Positions 50,042-60,609 of a stretch of DNA of 64,000 bases are shown here, one piece after another; position 1 is the stretch's first letter; every line of letters begins with the position of its first letter. Source of the DNA: Linnemannia schmuckeri (taxonomy: Eukaryota > Mortierellomycota > Mortierellomycetes > Mortierellales > Mortierellaceae); contig JANATG010000006.1 in NCBI GenBank assembly GCA_029449235.1, forward strand, positions 2,707,768-2,771,767, given 5' to 3'. A program made the position numbers and the translations under genes. A model generated the notes under the pieces. The model had not been told where the DNA came from, did not search any database, and saw nothing but the letters and a program-made list of their open reading frames with translations.

Positions 50042-51337
50042 TCATTCCTCGTCGTTTTCGCGGTCCGGTATGGTGAGTAACTGTTGCACCTCTGACGGTC
50101 GCGTAGTATGCGAAAAGAAGCCAAGGACCATCCTCATCGGGGAGAGAAGGATAGATGCTCCCGAAACCAAAACGGCGAGAGCGGCCTGGACATCTTTCGA
50201 TTGGATCGTATAGGAGCAAATCCGTCCGGGACAGGAGGGGTTTCTGCATTCTTTGGCACCGTTAGTGGAGACCAACTTGTTCTTGCCGTCAACATCTCTG
50301 ATCGCTTTTGCAAGAAAAAGCGGTTGACAGTATAGCATGCATATCTGAGATATCATGTTCTCGTTGACTGTGGCAACAGTACCGCACCGCTAGTGCTCGT
50401 TGCGAAACCAACCGTCCCTCATTTTCATATGCCCACCCAGTCTGGCACTCATGGCAGTCTCTGCATCGCCTATCATCAGCATGGAAACCATTTCCGGCTT
50501 CCTTATAGGACAAAAGAGCTCTGTGTAGCTGAGAAGCATCATTCCATTTTTGGGGTGTGGTGAGCACGGCAAGGGTTGCACCACGCGTTGTTGGAATTAA
50601 TATGTACCAACTCACCCGAGTCCTGTAGTATTACAATAGATAAATAGCAGTGAAGTTCATTTACCCTCAATGTCATCCTGTATATTACAAGCGAGGTCAG
50701 AAGCAATACCAAAGACATGCTATCTGTTTTCGCCGTAAAATCTTGTTCTCGAGCAAAAAAGATACTTTTGGTACGCTTCATGTTGAACTCCAAAGTCTTG
50801 GCCTGTCTCGTTCTCTTTGCACAGTTCTCAAAGGTTCATAGAGTAATTCTGAAGGATCTACTTTTGCTTGAAGAACATGCAGATCCAGAACACTGCTGGC
50901 CGTTTGCATAGAGCGCTTGAACAGCTCTCCGTGGGCTTGCCTGACGGGGGTGTTCCTAGGTAAGCGCAGATCATGCTTTCGCAAAAACGCAATGATCCGT
51001 CCAAGCAACATCTCTCTCAAACATTCAGCCGTAATCTTGAATGTAACAGGGATCCCTAGTTGCTCCAATATGACTCGTCGTATATTACTTGACAACGTTT
51101 GAGAAGGGCTCGCCAACATCTCCGCAGCCGAGGGTATGTCCGATGCTGGTGCATTCATGGCCACTACAGAATGCAAATAATAAGTAACTGAAGTTAGCAA
51201 GAGGTCCAAGAAAGCAATTTCTACAACTGATACAACTTTCATACAAAGAATTTACCCATCTCGTCCCTCAAAGTTGGATCAAAAGTAAGAGAATATCGAT
51301 CCACATTTATCATTTCCAGTCGCACGGGTATCGACAT
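50042..51337 (-). CDS. Hypothetical lineage-specific multi-exon gene
   Basis: No known family recognised. The proposed start at 51337 gives MSIPVRLEMINVDRYSLTFD, then a GGTAAATT donor near 51258. The next exon, after a TGTAG acceptor near 51166, reads AMNAPASDIPSAAEMLASPS, RVILEQLGIPVTFKITAECL and RKHDLRLPRNTPVRQAHG. Further exons are suggested at about 50840-50660 (FENCAKRTRQAKTLEFNMKR), 50590-50400 (MLLSYTELFCPIRKPEMVSM) and 50320-50042. The last reads AKAIRDVDGKNKLVSTNG, ECRNPSCPGRICSY and ends LLTIPDRENDEE. The CxxxxCxxxxC cluster could bind zinc. Coding character changes frame several times at plausible splice sites, so this looks like an intact but orphan gene; a partly decayed gene is the alternative. 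It is the first gene inside the subtelomeric zone. Confidence 0.5.
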
Positions 51338-51829
51338 CGTTACCAGTCCGTAATCAGTACCCAACCAGGCGAAAAGTCACTGAACATCTCCAGCCGACGT
51401 TGTTCTAAGCATTCCTTCGATCTTTATAAGCTCTGGATAGCCTTAGTGCCATGGGAGTTTTATAAAGGCTCAGTGGAAGGTCGTAGCGATGTTGATGCTG
51501 TGGATGTTGAGGCTGTAGGTGGAAGGGGTATTCCTGTTTTTGATTTGTTTCAGTAATTTGCAATGGCGCGCTTCTCCTTGAATTCTACATTTGCTGGATA
51601 TACAATAGGCTGCTGTTTGTCCACCTTTTGCTTCAACACTTGACTTATGGATTTATTAATCCATGCAAGTCCGCTGCCGCTGCTGCCGTCCTTGGCGTTG
51701 GTGTTGGTGTCGGCGTTGGTGGAAGTAGAGACGCTGCGTGTGACCTGGGGATGATTCTGCAAGATATTTAATGACCTTGTTGTTGACGTTTGCCACTGTC
51801 ACTGCTAATCTTGCCACTCTCAGTCCCTT
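51338..51829. other. Intergenic region between two hypothetical subtelomeric genes
   Basis: A minus-strand open frame at 51550-51762 (MQNHPQVTRSVSTSTNADTN, ending EFKEKRAIANY) is low-complexity at its start but more protein-like at its end. It could be a further exon of an unrecognised gene; it is not listed as a gene. Confidence 0.35.
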
Positions 51830-52463
51830 TTAGCACTTGGCTAACTCGGCGTCCGCCGGCTTGGACGCTATAGTCGCTTCTTCGAACTTCTCAACCAGAT
51901 CCATCCCGGCCCTTGACGAGTGCCACTTCTTCACTTTAGTTGGTCCACCCCGGTCATCTCTGCCGTATCTTACTCCTTCCCGCCAAGGCACTGGTAGCGA
52001 TGTTACAGGTAGGCTATACGACCTTGCATCCGATCACCCGCACAATAGAGTGGTTGACATACATGACATATGGCGTTTAATAATAAAACGTAAGAGTCTA
52101 TAAACCTCGTCATGCCTTGGTATAGACGAAACCATAGACATCTACAACTTGGTTATAATCAACTTACCGATATCCGACGTTCAGGAAAGCGCCAATCACA
52201 TGCCTTTTGTGGTTGAATGTCATTGTGGCAGAGTTCGAGCTCGAGATGAGGGCCTTGCCATCATTCAGGGATCTCTGGGCATTCTTGATTAAGCTCCTGG
52301 TATTCACCATCTGGCCTAACAGTTCCGGATGTAGAATTCTCTTGTATGTTATTGTGTAGACGGAGTATTGACCAGATTTGCCCTTGTACCCATCGTCATC
52401 ACTGCTATCATCGTTGTCCAAGTTCCTGTCGTCGCCAGAATCGCCGCCATCACCATTGTCCAT
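51830..52463 (-). CDS. Hypothetical small two-exon gene with acidic N-terminus
   Basis: About 160 aa, unrecognised. Exon 1 from ATG at 52463 has a Gly/Asp-rich start (MDNGDGGDSGDDRNLDNDD), then YTITYKRILHPELLGQMVN and SSSNSATMTFNHKRHVIGAF, ending VGYR at a GTAAGT donor near 52165. An acceptor TATAG near 52018 joins in phase to exon 2 (LPVTSLPVPWREGVRYGRDD, then KKWHSSRAGMDLVEKFEEAT), which ends ELAKC at TAA 51830-51832. In-phase donor and acceptor and amino-acid make-up support a real gene. Coding-like sequence further upstream (52475-52835, for example TGLYMEGRVRELVRCVLDPQ) suggests the gene may once have been longer. Confidence 0.5.
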
Positions 52464-52832
52464 GACTTAATTCCTTTTGCGGATCCAGTACACATCGGAC
52501 CAGCTCTCGAACTCTTCCCTCCATATACAAGCCAGTGCTCAGAATCCTAAGGACCTTCAATGGGAGTAGATGTGATGCCCTTCTTCCAGCCTGCATTAAA
52601 GTGGTTGCTGTCAATGGAGAGCGCTGACAGAGATGGATTCTTCTCCAGACATTGATGCGCTAGCTGAGCTAGGTCTCGTGGAAGCTGCTTGTTGTTGTTC
52701 AAGAAGTCCAAAGGACGTTCCTCTGTATCCCAAAGAAGCCTTATTTGACTGGCCGCGAAGAAAGTGTGACCGATCATCAATGTCCTTTGCGAACTTGCTC
52801 TCGGGACATTGCTTGTTATGGGTACGACTATA

Positions 52833-52868
<36 letters not shown>

Positions 52869-53200
52869 TCAGTATGTGCACTGTTTTAAAATTTTTCAAG
52901 ATTTTTAGTAAATCTCTGAAAGTGAAAAAGGCGGATTTTCAGTACTTTGACTCCAAGCGCCATGCAAAAAGCAGTACAAAAAAGATGGATAACGCACATA
53001 TCATTATTGACATCCTTCAAGAGACACTGCCGGCTTCTTACGACAAGTGATGTCCTTGTCTGCACGTGGTCGGAAAAGACATGTTTCAATACGAATGAAT
53101 GAAATTCCTCCTATTATCTCCATCAATATCAACCGTTTCCGCCCTGCAGGCACTCTAGCAAACGCGCATTAACCGCGTAAAGATCAACGGACAGGTCCGG
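52464..53200 (-). other. Coding-like relics on the minus strand, no intact gene
   Basis: The stretch 52547-52780 translates to a protein-like peptide (LLWDTEERPLDFLNNNKQLP and QCLEKNPSLSALSIDSNHFN) with a stop. Another frame continues ILSTGLYMEGRVRELVRCVL. A 28-nt A run at 52836-52863 and an AT-rich segment separate it from further open sequence at 52886-53089. It may be upstream exons of the 51830-52463 gene or a decayed gene. Confidence 0.35.
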
Positions 53201-53925
53201 GCATCGCACTTTATATGCCGTCAGTGAGGCACCGCACAGCAACTCTTCTTGAGTTCTCCGCTGGATATCAAGGTACTCACACTGTTGCTCGAAGGCCTTG
53301 CGATGTTGTTCCGCGAGGGCGCTCTAAAGATCGGTGTTTGTTGAATTTGAGCGGTGGTACGGCCTGCAAGAATGTCATATGGTGCTCGGTCATTGAAACC
53401 ATGAATTTGGTGTGTTGGGCTGTCGTATGCTTGGTGAACGTCAAGAAAATTTAATGATGCTCATTCATTTTTTTCTCCAAGAGCCGCCCAATAGTAGAAT
53501 CTGTCAGAGCCGTTGATGTTGGAACACGTGAAACAATGGTGCTGCCGCTTGAAGTGCCGCCACTATAGTCGGATGAACACAAAGGTAAAGCTTTTTCTGG
53601 ACCAGGAACCGGAATATCGACCTGCATCGTTGTCTTGAATGCCTTGAGAGCGGTATCTCTCGCTACCATGCAGAGATGATAGCGGCGTTGTAGAGCTGAG
53701 TCAAGGGTAAAGGCCGAACCGCAGTAGCAGACGAAATCCATGCTTTTGGCGCATTGTCGATTGAGAGTGGTTGGTCGATCGGTATGTTTGCAAATGAATG
53801 TGATGGGCTGGGTGGTCTGTATGGCATGACTCAATGTGGCTCTTCTGAGACTTGGAGAGTGATTGACTGACGACAAGAAGATCTTGGCCACAATCGTAGT
53901 ATGAACAAGCACTTTTGCGAGGCAT
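53201..53925 (-). pseudogene. Hypothetical Cys/His-rich gene, apparently frameshifted
   Basis: Reading from ATG 53925 gives MPRKSACSYYDCGQDLLVVS and HIESCHTD in one frame. The next frame continues TFICKHTDRPTTLN and DFVCYCGSAFTLDSALQRRY to a stop at 53451. The spacing of Cys and His looks like a zinc-binding domain of C2H2 type split by a frame change near 53825. No splice site obviously repairs the shift. Further coding-like sequence lies downstream (TFLQAVPPLKFNKHRSLERP). No family assigned. Confidence 0.4.
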
Positions 53926-54295
53926 GCCGAAAAAAGGGTGCTGAAAGGGTATTTGAGTGGGATGGGCTAGGAAGAAGATGGAGAAAGTACCAAGAGATGG
54001 AGTTGTATATGTTTGTAGATATTTATGCGCCTCCTTTTTTCCACAAACACTTAATATAAACTGCTTAATCTAAAGTTAAATATTCAACAGACAACTAGGA
54101 AAAAGCACCTGTCGTGCAACAGCCAGCGTGAAACACTTGGTCATAATAAATAGGCTGAGTAGCACCACACGCATGCATATGCATCCACAAGCATTGATCG
54201 TAAGCAAGTAGGCAGGGCGCCTAGCGTCCTAGCAGAAAAAAATTCTTGACAGCGGAGGAAGACATAGGTAGGTCCTGCTGTATACGTACATAACA

Positions 54296-54895
54296 TGTGT
54301 GAGATGTTTAGAAGTTACTAGTCACAGCAGCTGCATGTTGCTACGTTTAGCGCGTCCTAAGCCACCACTTAAATACTCTTGCTTGAATCTCGTAGGAGGT
54401 GGTGCTTGCATACGGCGCCGACCTCATCCCATTCCTGACCCTCCATAGATATGACCCATAGCATACGCGATCTCTCCCCCAACTCCTAATCCCCTATAAG
54501 ATAGCTAGCTTAGCCTTAGATAATTACTCACCACTTTTATTACTTTTCTCTCGTAGAGTTGTCTTCGTCACATCTGTCTCCTTCTGGAAAATTCTTCCTG
54601 TATTGGATGTTCACCTTTCTTTATATTATCTTCACTCTCGTCCTTCTCGAACTCTACTTCAACACCTTCATTTCTCCACTTTGTTTCGTCAGTCTGCCCC
54701 TTAACAGTCCCCATAGCCTTCTTGTTCCAATAATGTTTACGCGCTGAAAAGAGGGACTTATAAATTACAAGCATCTAGAAATAAACAGAATACGCTTCTG
54801 ACTATCCCTATTCCTTTTTCCCATATGAACAGACATACATATTCATATTTATTTTGACTCTCTCTCTATTGATATTGACACAACAGGTTCAGGCC
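54296..54895 (+). repeat. LTR-like repeat, copy A
   Basis: Begins TGTGTGAGATG and ends GACACAACA. Its first ~50 bp and last ~170 bp match copy B at 60399-60609, with a ~380 bp extra segment in the middle. Shared marks include a TATA-like TTATAAATTAC and an AATAAA a little further on, as in an LTR promoter and poly(A) site read on the plus strand. TG...CA ends fit LTR retrotransposons, and the first 50 bp recall Ty1/copia LTRs. Probably a solo or orphan LTR. Confidence 0.5.
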
Positions 54896-55079
54896 CACTG
54901 TATCAGTCAATCCATCCCTCTCTTGAGGAGGAGGGACAGGGATGCGCATTCAGCGGGCAAGGGAACCATCGTAGAAGGAAGAACAAGGGACAAAGGGGCA
55001 ACAGGTATATTGGCAACGGCTTTGGACAGAGAAGATTTTTTATTAGAAAAAAAAAGAAAAGTTATCTGAAAAAAGAGGC
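54896..55079. other. Short interval between LTR-like copy A and the gag relic
   Basis: Purine-rich plus strand with an A run near 55047. Nothing coding is seen. Confidence 0.4.
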
Positions 55080-56176
55080 TTGCGCCACTGGTCCAGAGGA
55101 TCAGGGAAGGGAGTAGCAGCACTTAGAGCCTGGACATCTTCTAGTTGATGGCTTTTCTCGACTGAGTCGAGGAAGAAGCAGCTTGATGGGGAGCAGGAGC
55201 TGCGGCGACCTTGATACTGTTGAACTGACACGACTGCTGCTGGCTCGGAAAAGTACGACGCTGGTTGACCATATGACCAACTTTGCGGCAGCGGATGCAG
55301 CCCTTCTTGCAGTGAGTTAGGCCTTGTCCTCAGGGGTGAACTTAAAAAGGCAAGGGGTGTAGTTGTTGCTGAAGCCATTGTTGCAGGACAGGCAATTTAT
55401 CTGGGTGGTGAGGTTGTAGATGGCAACATGGAGATTGATAATGTCCATGGCGGTAAAGTCATGTTTGGGGTGGGAGCGATGGTAGGGCCTTTGGAAAAAA
55501 AGGATGGAGTGGATCAAGGTGGCCTGACTGATGGCAATCTTCAAGGTGGGGCGCTGGTGAGGCATGACCTCCTTGCTGGTATCTGACTCAAAGCTTTTGA
55601 CAAACCAACGCAAGGCCGTGCTTTCGTCAAGGGTGGGTACACGGCGAAGCAATCGACAGAACTCATGAGTATAGCGAGCAACAAATCGTTTGCTCTGCTG
55701 AAGTGATTCGAAGGCCTCACGGGCGGCGGCGACGGCGTTGGGAGGAGTGTGAAAGGTAAGAAAATTGGTCTCAAAGCCGTCCCACGGTGTGCGGATAGAG
55801 AGGCCGGACAAGCGCCACCAGAATTTGGCATTGTCAAATAGGTTGAGCGCTGTATAGTGGACCCATTCGCCTAGATCGGGTTTGACAACGGTACTTCTTC
55901 TGGTTATCAATGAACTTGATGCAGGCATCTCATCAATCATACCAGAGTAGGAGCAAGTCGTTATGGCTTGAGGACTTGCATCAGCGTACGCGTGAGATCA
56001 TGGCGGTCTGCTTCCAGCTCGTGTTCAGTTGATGTGACAAGAGCAGGGGCGAGCGCGGGCGTAGGGGCAGAGGTAGGCATGGCGTCAGAGGTAGGCATGG
56101 CGTCAGTAATGTTGCAAATGGCAATTTGGCACTCGGTGGAAATACCCTCAAGCATGGAGTTGAGTTGATCAGCCAT
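55080..56176 (-). mobile_element. Ty3/Gypsy-type retrotransposon gag fragment, degenerate
   Basis: Minus-strand sequence starting MADQLNSMLEGISTE (ATG 56176) with repeated Pro/Thr/Ala codons, then a frame change near 55950. The gag core follows: LFDNAKFWWRLSG, LTFHTPPNAVAAAREAFESL, RFVARYTHEFCRLLRRVP and LRWFVKSFESDTSKEV, the recognisable retrotransposon gag pattern. A third frame carries a zinc-knuckle-like CIRCRKVGHMVNQRR near 55270-55310, where the last Cys of CX2CX4HX4C is Arg. No protease, reverse transcriptase or integrase is seen near it. At least two frame changes make this a dead or captured fragment. Its strand is opposite to that implied by the LTR-like repeats. Confidence 0.75.
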
Positions 56177-56713
56177 AGTGACGATAATAAAGAGCAGAAA
56201 AAAAACGACGGAAAAAAGAAAACAAAAAAAAGGGGGGAGGGAAGGTAAGGAAAGAAGGGATGGAACAAGACAATAAAAGGCAAGGCAGAGGAGGGAATCA
56301 ACGTTTTCTTTGCTACCATGTAACAGCAACGAGAGGAATGAGTTTACAAGTGAGGGTAGATAAGTCAAGAGCAAGAGAAAGTGAAGAGGACTAGGGACAA
56401 GAGAAAAGGCTAGGAAAGGATGATATTTATTGTACAGAGGGCCTTGGGTATTTATGTGTGCTAAGTTACATAGTGTTAATGGTGTGGTTATGGAGCCAGA
56501 GGCTATGGGTATGAAGGTGGGTAAATTAAATATAAAGGCGGCTCATCTGTGGTACCATGATCCTGTCACACTCTTCCAATCCACATCCTCGTCACTGTGC
56601 TTGACGCCGTTTTCAATCTCACTTCCACCACGTTACTCTCTGTCTGGTCGATGTTGTTGTCATCATCATTACAATCTTTGTTATTGTTGGTGATGGTGTT
56701 ACTGCCGCCGCTG
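56177..56713. other. Subtelomeric interval, no gene
   Basis: G/A-rich plus strand around 56200-56420. A minus-strand low-complexity frame (NTITNNNKDCNDDDNN) at 56566-56814 overlaps the next feature in another frame and may be its decayed continuation. Confidence 0.35.
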
Positions 56714-56989
56714 CTACCAGAGACCTTGAATACTTTGTTGAAGATCAATATAATCATTGGCAACGGTAGTAATGTAGCTGGCGCAAGGCTGGCTGTTGTA
56801 GCTGTAAAAGACAATGGCGTTGTGCTTGTTCTTCATGTTGAAGACAGTCCTTGGCTTCTCGTTGGCAGCTAGAGAGGCGGGGTTGAAGAGTCCCAGGCTT
56901 GCTTTCTTGTCGATACAAATGAGAGGGAGTATGAAGGAGAGGCACGCTATTGCATTGCTATAGGAGCTGGAAGAGGAGCAGAAGGGCAT
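56714..56989 (-). CDS. Possible small secreted protein (hypothetical)
   Basis: A 91-aa frame from ATG 56989. It starts MPFCSSSSSYSNAIACLSFI with a hydrophobic segment like a signal peptide, then GLFNPASLAANEKPRTVFN, HNAIVFYSYNSQPCASYITT and VANDYIDLQQSIQGLW to the stop. The composition is protein-like and not simple repeat, unlike its surroundings. An upstream in-frame Met at 57058 is possible. No family is recognised, and the C-terminus may be truncated by a frame change since coding-like sequence continues in another frame. Confidence 0.35.
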   Translation of the reverse strand: MPFCSSSSSYSNAIACLSFILPLICIDKKASLGLFNPASLAANEKPRTVFNMKNKHNAIVFYSYNSQPCASYITTVANDYIDLQQSIQGLW

Positions 56990-58399
56990 GAGATGAAGGG
57001 AAACGACAAGGAGTGGAAGGGAGTGCAGGCGTAACGATTCCTCTGTTTGCTTGATCACAGCTTTTTTTGCTCAATGTGAAGTGGTGTGGACATGAGAGTG
57101 ATCGAAAGCAGTTGCGGCTCATTGTGACAGAGAGTCGCATGAAAGAGGTAAATGATGTGCATAATGTAGGATAGAGAGTGAGTAGAAAGGAAGTGGAAAC
57201 ATAACTTTTCCACATTTTATTTCCAAGGCAGCAAACATCGTTCTCTAGTCCTTCTCACCACTTTATATCACTCAGCCACTCTCCCCTCCGCCTACACTTA
57301 CTCTCATTTGTGCTCTCTTTTCGACAAGTAAACAGCGGTGATTGAAAAACGGGTAAAGTTTGTATACCCTATTATGGTCGGCAATCAGCGGAAATCTCTT
57401 GAACAGCTCCTCCTTAAACCAAGCACAACATGAACCAAAAGTCGGTAGAATCCTCATAGCTCAAACGAACAAGTCAACGCATGTATGCAAAGGAAAAGAG
57501 AAATATAAGAGAACGCATACAAAGCAAAAAAGGTGACAGGACCACCCATGGACAGGAAGCAGAGCAAAAATGAAAGGAAGGGCAACTGGCGAGACACCTT
57601 TCACTCATACATATTCGACAGGGAACAGTCCACAAAAAACACAACATAAACCAATGCAGGTGAGAGGGTGTGGATAATGAAAAAAAGAAGTGTGATGTAG
57701 GGGAGAAAAGAGTGATGTGGGGGAGAGAAGAGCTAGAAAAAAAGAAAGTGGGAAAGCAGACGAAGAGAGGGTAGTGATACAGAACAAAGCTACAAAGTGA
57801 AAAAGGCAAAAGAATAACGGATAATAAGGTGTAGAGTGTGGGTGACGAGAAAGAGAAAGGAGATGAAGGAGAGAAGAGAGGAAAAGACACAGAGGAAGAC
57901 AGAGAGAATGAGGGCCAAGCAGTGCGAGAAAAAGCCAGAAGAGAAGCGTAGCAGTGAGGAGAGGTTGGAAGGTAATGAGAAGAGAAGGACAGATGAGGAA
58001 AAGAAAGAATGAAGATAAAGCAGAGGAGGACCACAAAGAGAAAAGGCAAATGAAATATGTAAGCTGTGTAGGTAACGACAAGAAAAGTGAGATAAGAGAG
58101 GATGAGAGAAGAGAAGGAAGAGGAGAGGAGTGTGAAGAAGAGAAGAGCAGGAAGAAGAGAAAGTGGAAGTAGAAAAAGATGGGCGGAGCAGAACGAAGAG
58201 ACAATGAGATGAAATTGATGTGATTTACGGGGCAATGAGAAACAGTAGAATAGGGAAGCAGAAAAGCCAATAAAAGTTTTTTTTTCTTTTATTTATTAAA
58301 AACGATAATAAAGTGATAGAGACAACATCCATAGAGGAGATAGATTAGGCCATGTCAGAAATGCTAAAGAGTAGGAGGAGTTGTGTGCGAATGCTAGTT
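56990..58399. other. Subtelomeric interval with a long purine-rich tract, no gene
   Basis: From about 57660 to 58180 the plus strand is mostly G and A. The long minus-strand open frames at 57474-58270 are Leu/Ser/Phe-rich products of this skew and show no domain. Confidence 0.5.
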
Positions 58400-59560
58400 G
58401 TTTATGGAGGTTGCGAAGCCAATGAAATGTCGATGCTCCTCCAATAGTGCGAGGAACAATGTTGTTGTCTAGTTTAATGCGCCATCGATGATCCCAGATG
58501 GACAGACAGCAAGATGGAAGAGATAATGTGAAGGAATGTGAAGAGAGTGGAGGTTCGAGCTTGAGGGCTGCTTTGAGTTAAAGTAAAGCTGAGATGTTCT
58601 TGGGTATCTAGGTTCAGAAGGTTGTATACCCTGTTAGACAAGTTTCCCACACCTCAAACTTGGAGTCACACTATAACAGCCGATGCTCCTCTGTTTCTAA
58701 CCTCATCACACGTATGGCATATCTCAGACACTGCGGTGATAGTTGTATCTTCTGTTCCGTTGTCCATCTTATTGAGGTGTACGCAACGCAGGATCGTTCT
58801 AGCTCGGTGTTCGAAGCATTCCTTCCATAGTCATGTCCAGTATAGTAATTCTGCTGCCTTTCCATTGTTTACGCTTTTTGTGTCAGTGCTGTTCCGACAA
58901 CCTACATGGAAACATCCTGAGTCAAAGTCCTTTAGCTGACATTCCAGCCGGGTTATCCCCAGCGAGTTCTGTGTTTGAGGTTGGGACTAGACAAGAGCTT
59001 CTCCAGACGAGTGGAGCAGACGGCACTTCCGTTGTCAATTCTGATCAGAGGTGGTATGCTGATGGTGAGAAGAGTCGACGTTGATGGGAATCACAAGGTT
59101 GTCGTTGGCTAAGGGAGTAAAATGAGTCCGTCCATTCCGAGGGGTTGGGGTTATTTCTCTATTGCTGACGACAGCAATAAAGACCGCCGAGGTTTTATCG
59201 TCGTTGCCAAGATGACAGGCAAAAGGTGATCAGTGGCCATGAGCACGATAAGGATTGTGGAGAACTTCTTGAATGCCGCTTTGATACTGCAATAATTGGG
59301 AATGGAGAAACTAAATTACATTTATCTACCGGGCCACGACTCCTGTCTCTCGCTTTATCACCGATACAATCATCGTTCTCGCCCTTAACAAGGCCAGTTT
59401 CCTATTATGTGTTGAAGCAATTGCAGTTAAAGAGCGGTACTCTAGTGAGTGGTTTTAAAAAGCCTAGACCACCTCTGCCCTTGGTCCTCATGCGGTCGCA
59501 AGACTTAGGTAAGGGAACAAGGGTATGGCGAAGTCCTTGAAGACTGCATTGATCATGTTA
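58400..59560 (-). mobile_element. Probable non-LTR (LINE-like) reverse-transcriptase relic
   Basis: Minus-strand pieces in broken frames resemble the C-terminal part of LINE polymerases. INAVFKDFAIPLFPYLSLAT is followed at once, in another frame, by TKGRGGLGFLKPLT, the place of the usual GGLGLLD motif. Further on, EICHTCDEVRNRG recalls a terminal CxxC zinc motif, and LSIWDHRWRIKLDNN recalls the final IW..RW segment. Many stops and frame changes interrupt it. No single piece is decisive; the order is what supports the call. Confidence 0.45.
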
Positions 59561-60398
59561 GTAACTTCTTTGGGAGGTGGTGAACCTGTAAGCGAACAAA
59601 AAAAGACAGTGAGTGAAGAAAGGAAAGGGCAATAGAAAAACATAACAGTCAAGAGTGAGCAAGATATGAAAAAGAAAAGGTGTAAAACGGACGGTAAGAG
59701 ATAAAAGAATTGGGAGAAAAGACCATGGTCTAACAAGAAAAAAGAGGAAGAGTTGAGAAAGCGGGAGAAGAAAGAAAGCAGACAGAAGGAAATCATCGAG
59801 CAATGAAAAAGGGGCTATATAAATAGCACAAGCCAAATAGTACATTTTTTCTTCGCTTGATAAAAATTTTACCTTATTCTTCAATGGACCCCAAATCCCA
59901 CAGTTGTACCGGTGTGCCAAATCCTATCGGCTTCCCTTCCTTGCTCACTTCTGCTTGCATCTTTTGTTTCTTTTATGCTATGTTCCTTTGAGTCTTCTCC
60001 CGCTCAACCGTTTCCTTGCAATGCACGTTCCATATCTCCATACAATTAAATTCCTCGATCGCGCCCATAGCCTGTCGGCCCACCAGTGCTGCGATACTCA
60101 ACAACTTGAACATCATAGACCACTCTTGGACAGGAATGATAAAGTCAGGCCATGGTAAAGGTTCATCATGGGCCGTCTCCTTGGTACTGCTCCTGTCCTT
60201 TATCATTATCATCGAGCGGTATTTCCTCCTTGCTCCATTGTTACAAAAGCTACCAGTCATGTTATGTGCCGACCAGGTTCTCAATTGCCACGACCTCTCT
60301 CAAAGACCATCATAAATGTCATTATATGGTAAGGGATAAAACAAGGCTCAAGGGTGGTGAAATCTCACTTGCTCTCGCGGTAGTGGACGTGCATAACA
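59561..60398. other. Subtelomeric interval with an open minus-strand frame
   Basis: Purine-rich at about 59595-59790. A minus-strand frame at 59973-60284 (DEPLPWPDFIIPVQEWSMMF, SIAALVGRQAMGAIEEFN) has a protein-like make-up and could be part of a mobile-element ORF or a lost gene. No family recognised. Confidence 0.35.
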
Positions 60399-60609
60399 TG
60401 TGTGAGATGATTAGCAGTTGTTAGTCATAGCAACTGCATGTTTATTCATGTAAAGAGAGGGGTATATAAATTACGAGCAACTAGAAATAAAGAGGATACG
60501 ACTCTGTCCAGCTCAATCCTATTCCTACTATACGTTCATTCATACATAAATGTCCCAATCTGCATTTATTCTCGTTCTCACTACTCTTTCTATCAAAGTT
60601 GATACAACA
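60399..60609 (+). repeat. LTR-like repeat, copy B
   Basis: About 210 bp matching the two ends of copy A (54296-54895): TGTGTGAGATGATTAGCAGT at the start, GTATATAAATTAC with AATAAA in the middle, GATACAACA at the end. Same orientation as copy A, 6.1 kb away. The divergence indicates an old insertion. Confidence 0.5.

Noticed and set aside
57474..58270. Two long minus-strand frames rich in Leu, Ser and Phe
   Set aside because: They are a by-product of a purine-rich plus strand; no domain, no consistent start, and two frames are open together.
54296..60609. One complete 6.3 kb LTR retrotransposon
   Set aside because: The gag relic is on the opposite strand to the LTR orientation, no pol genes are seen between the repeats, and the repeats differ in length.
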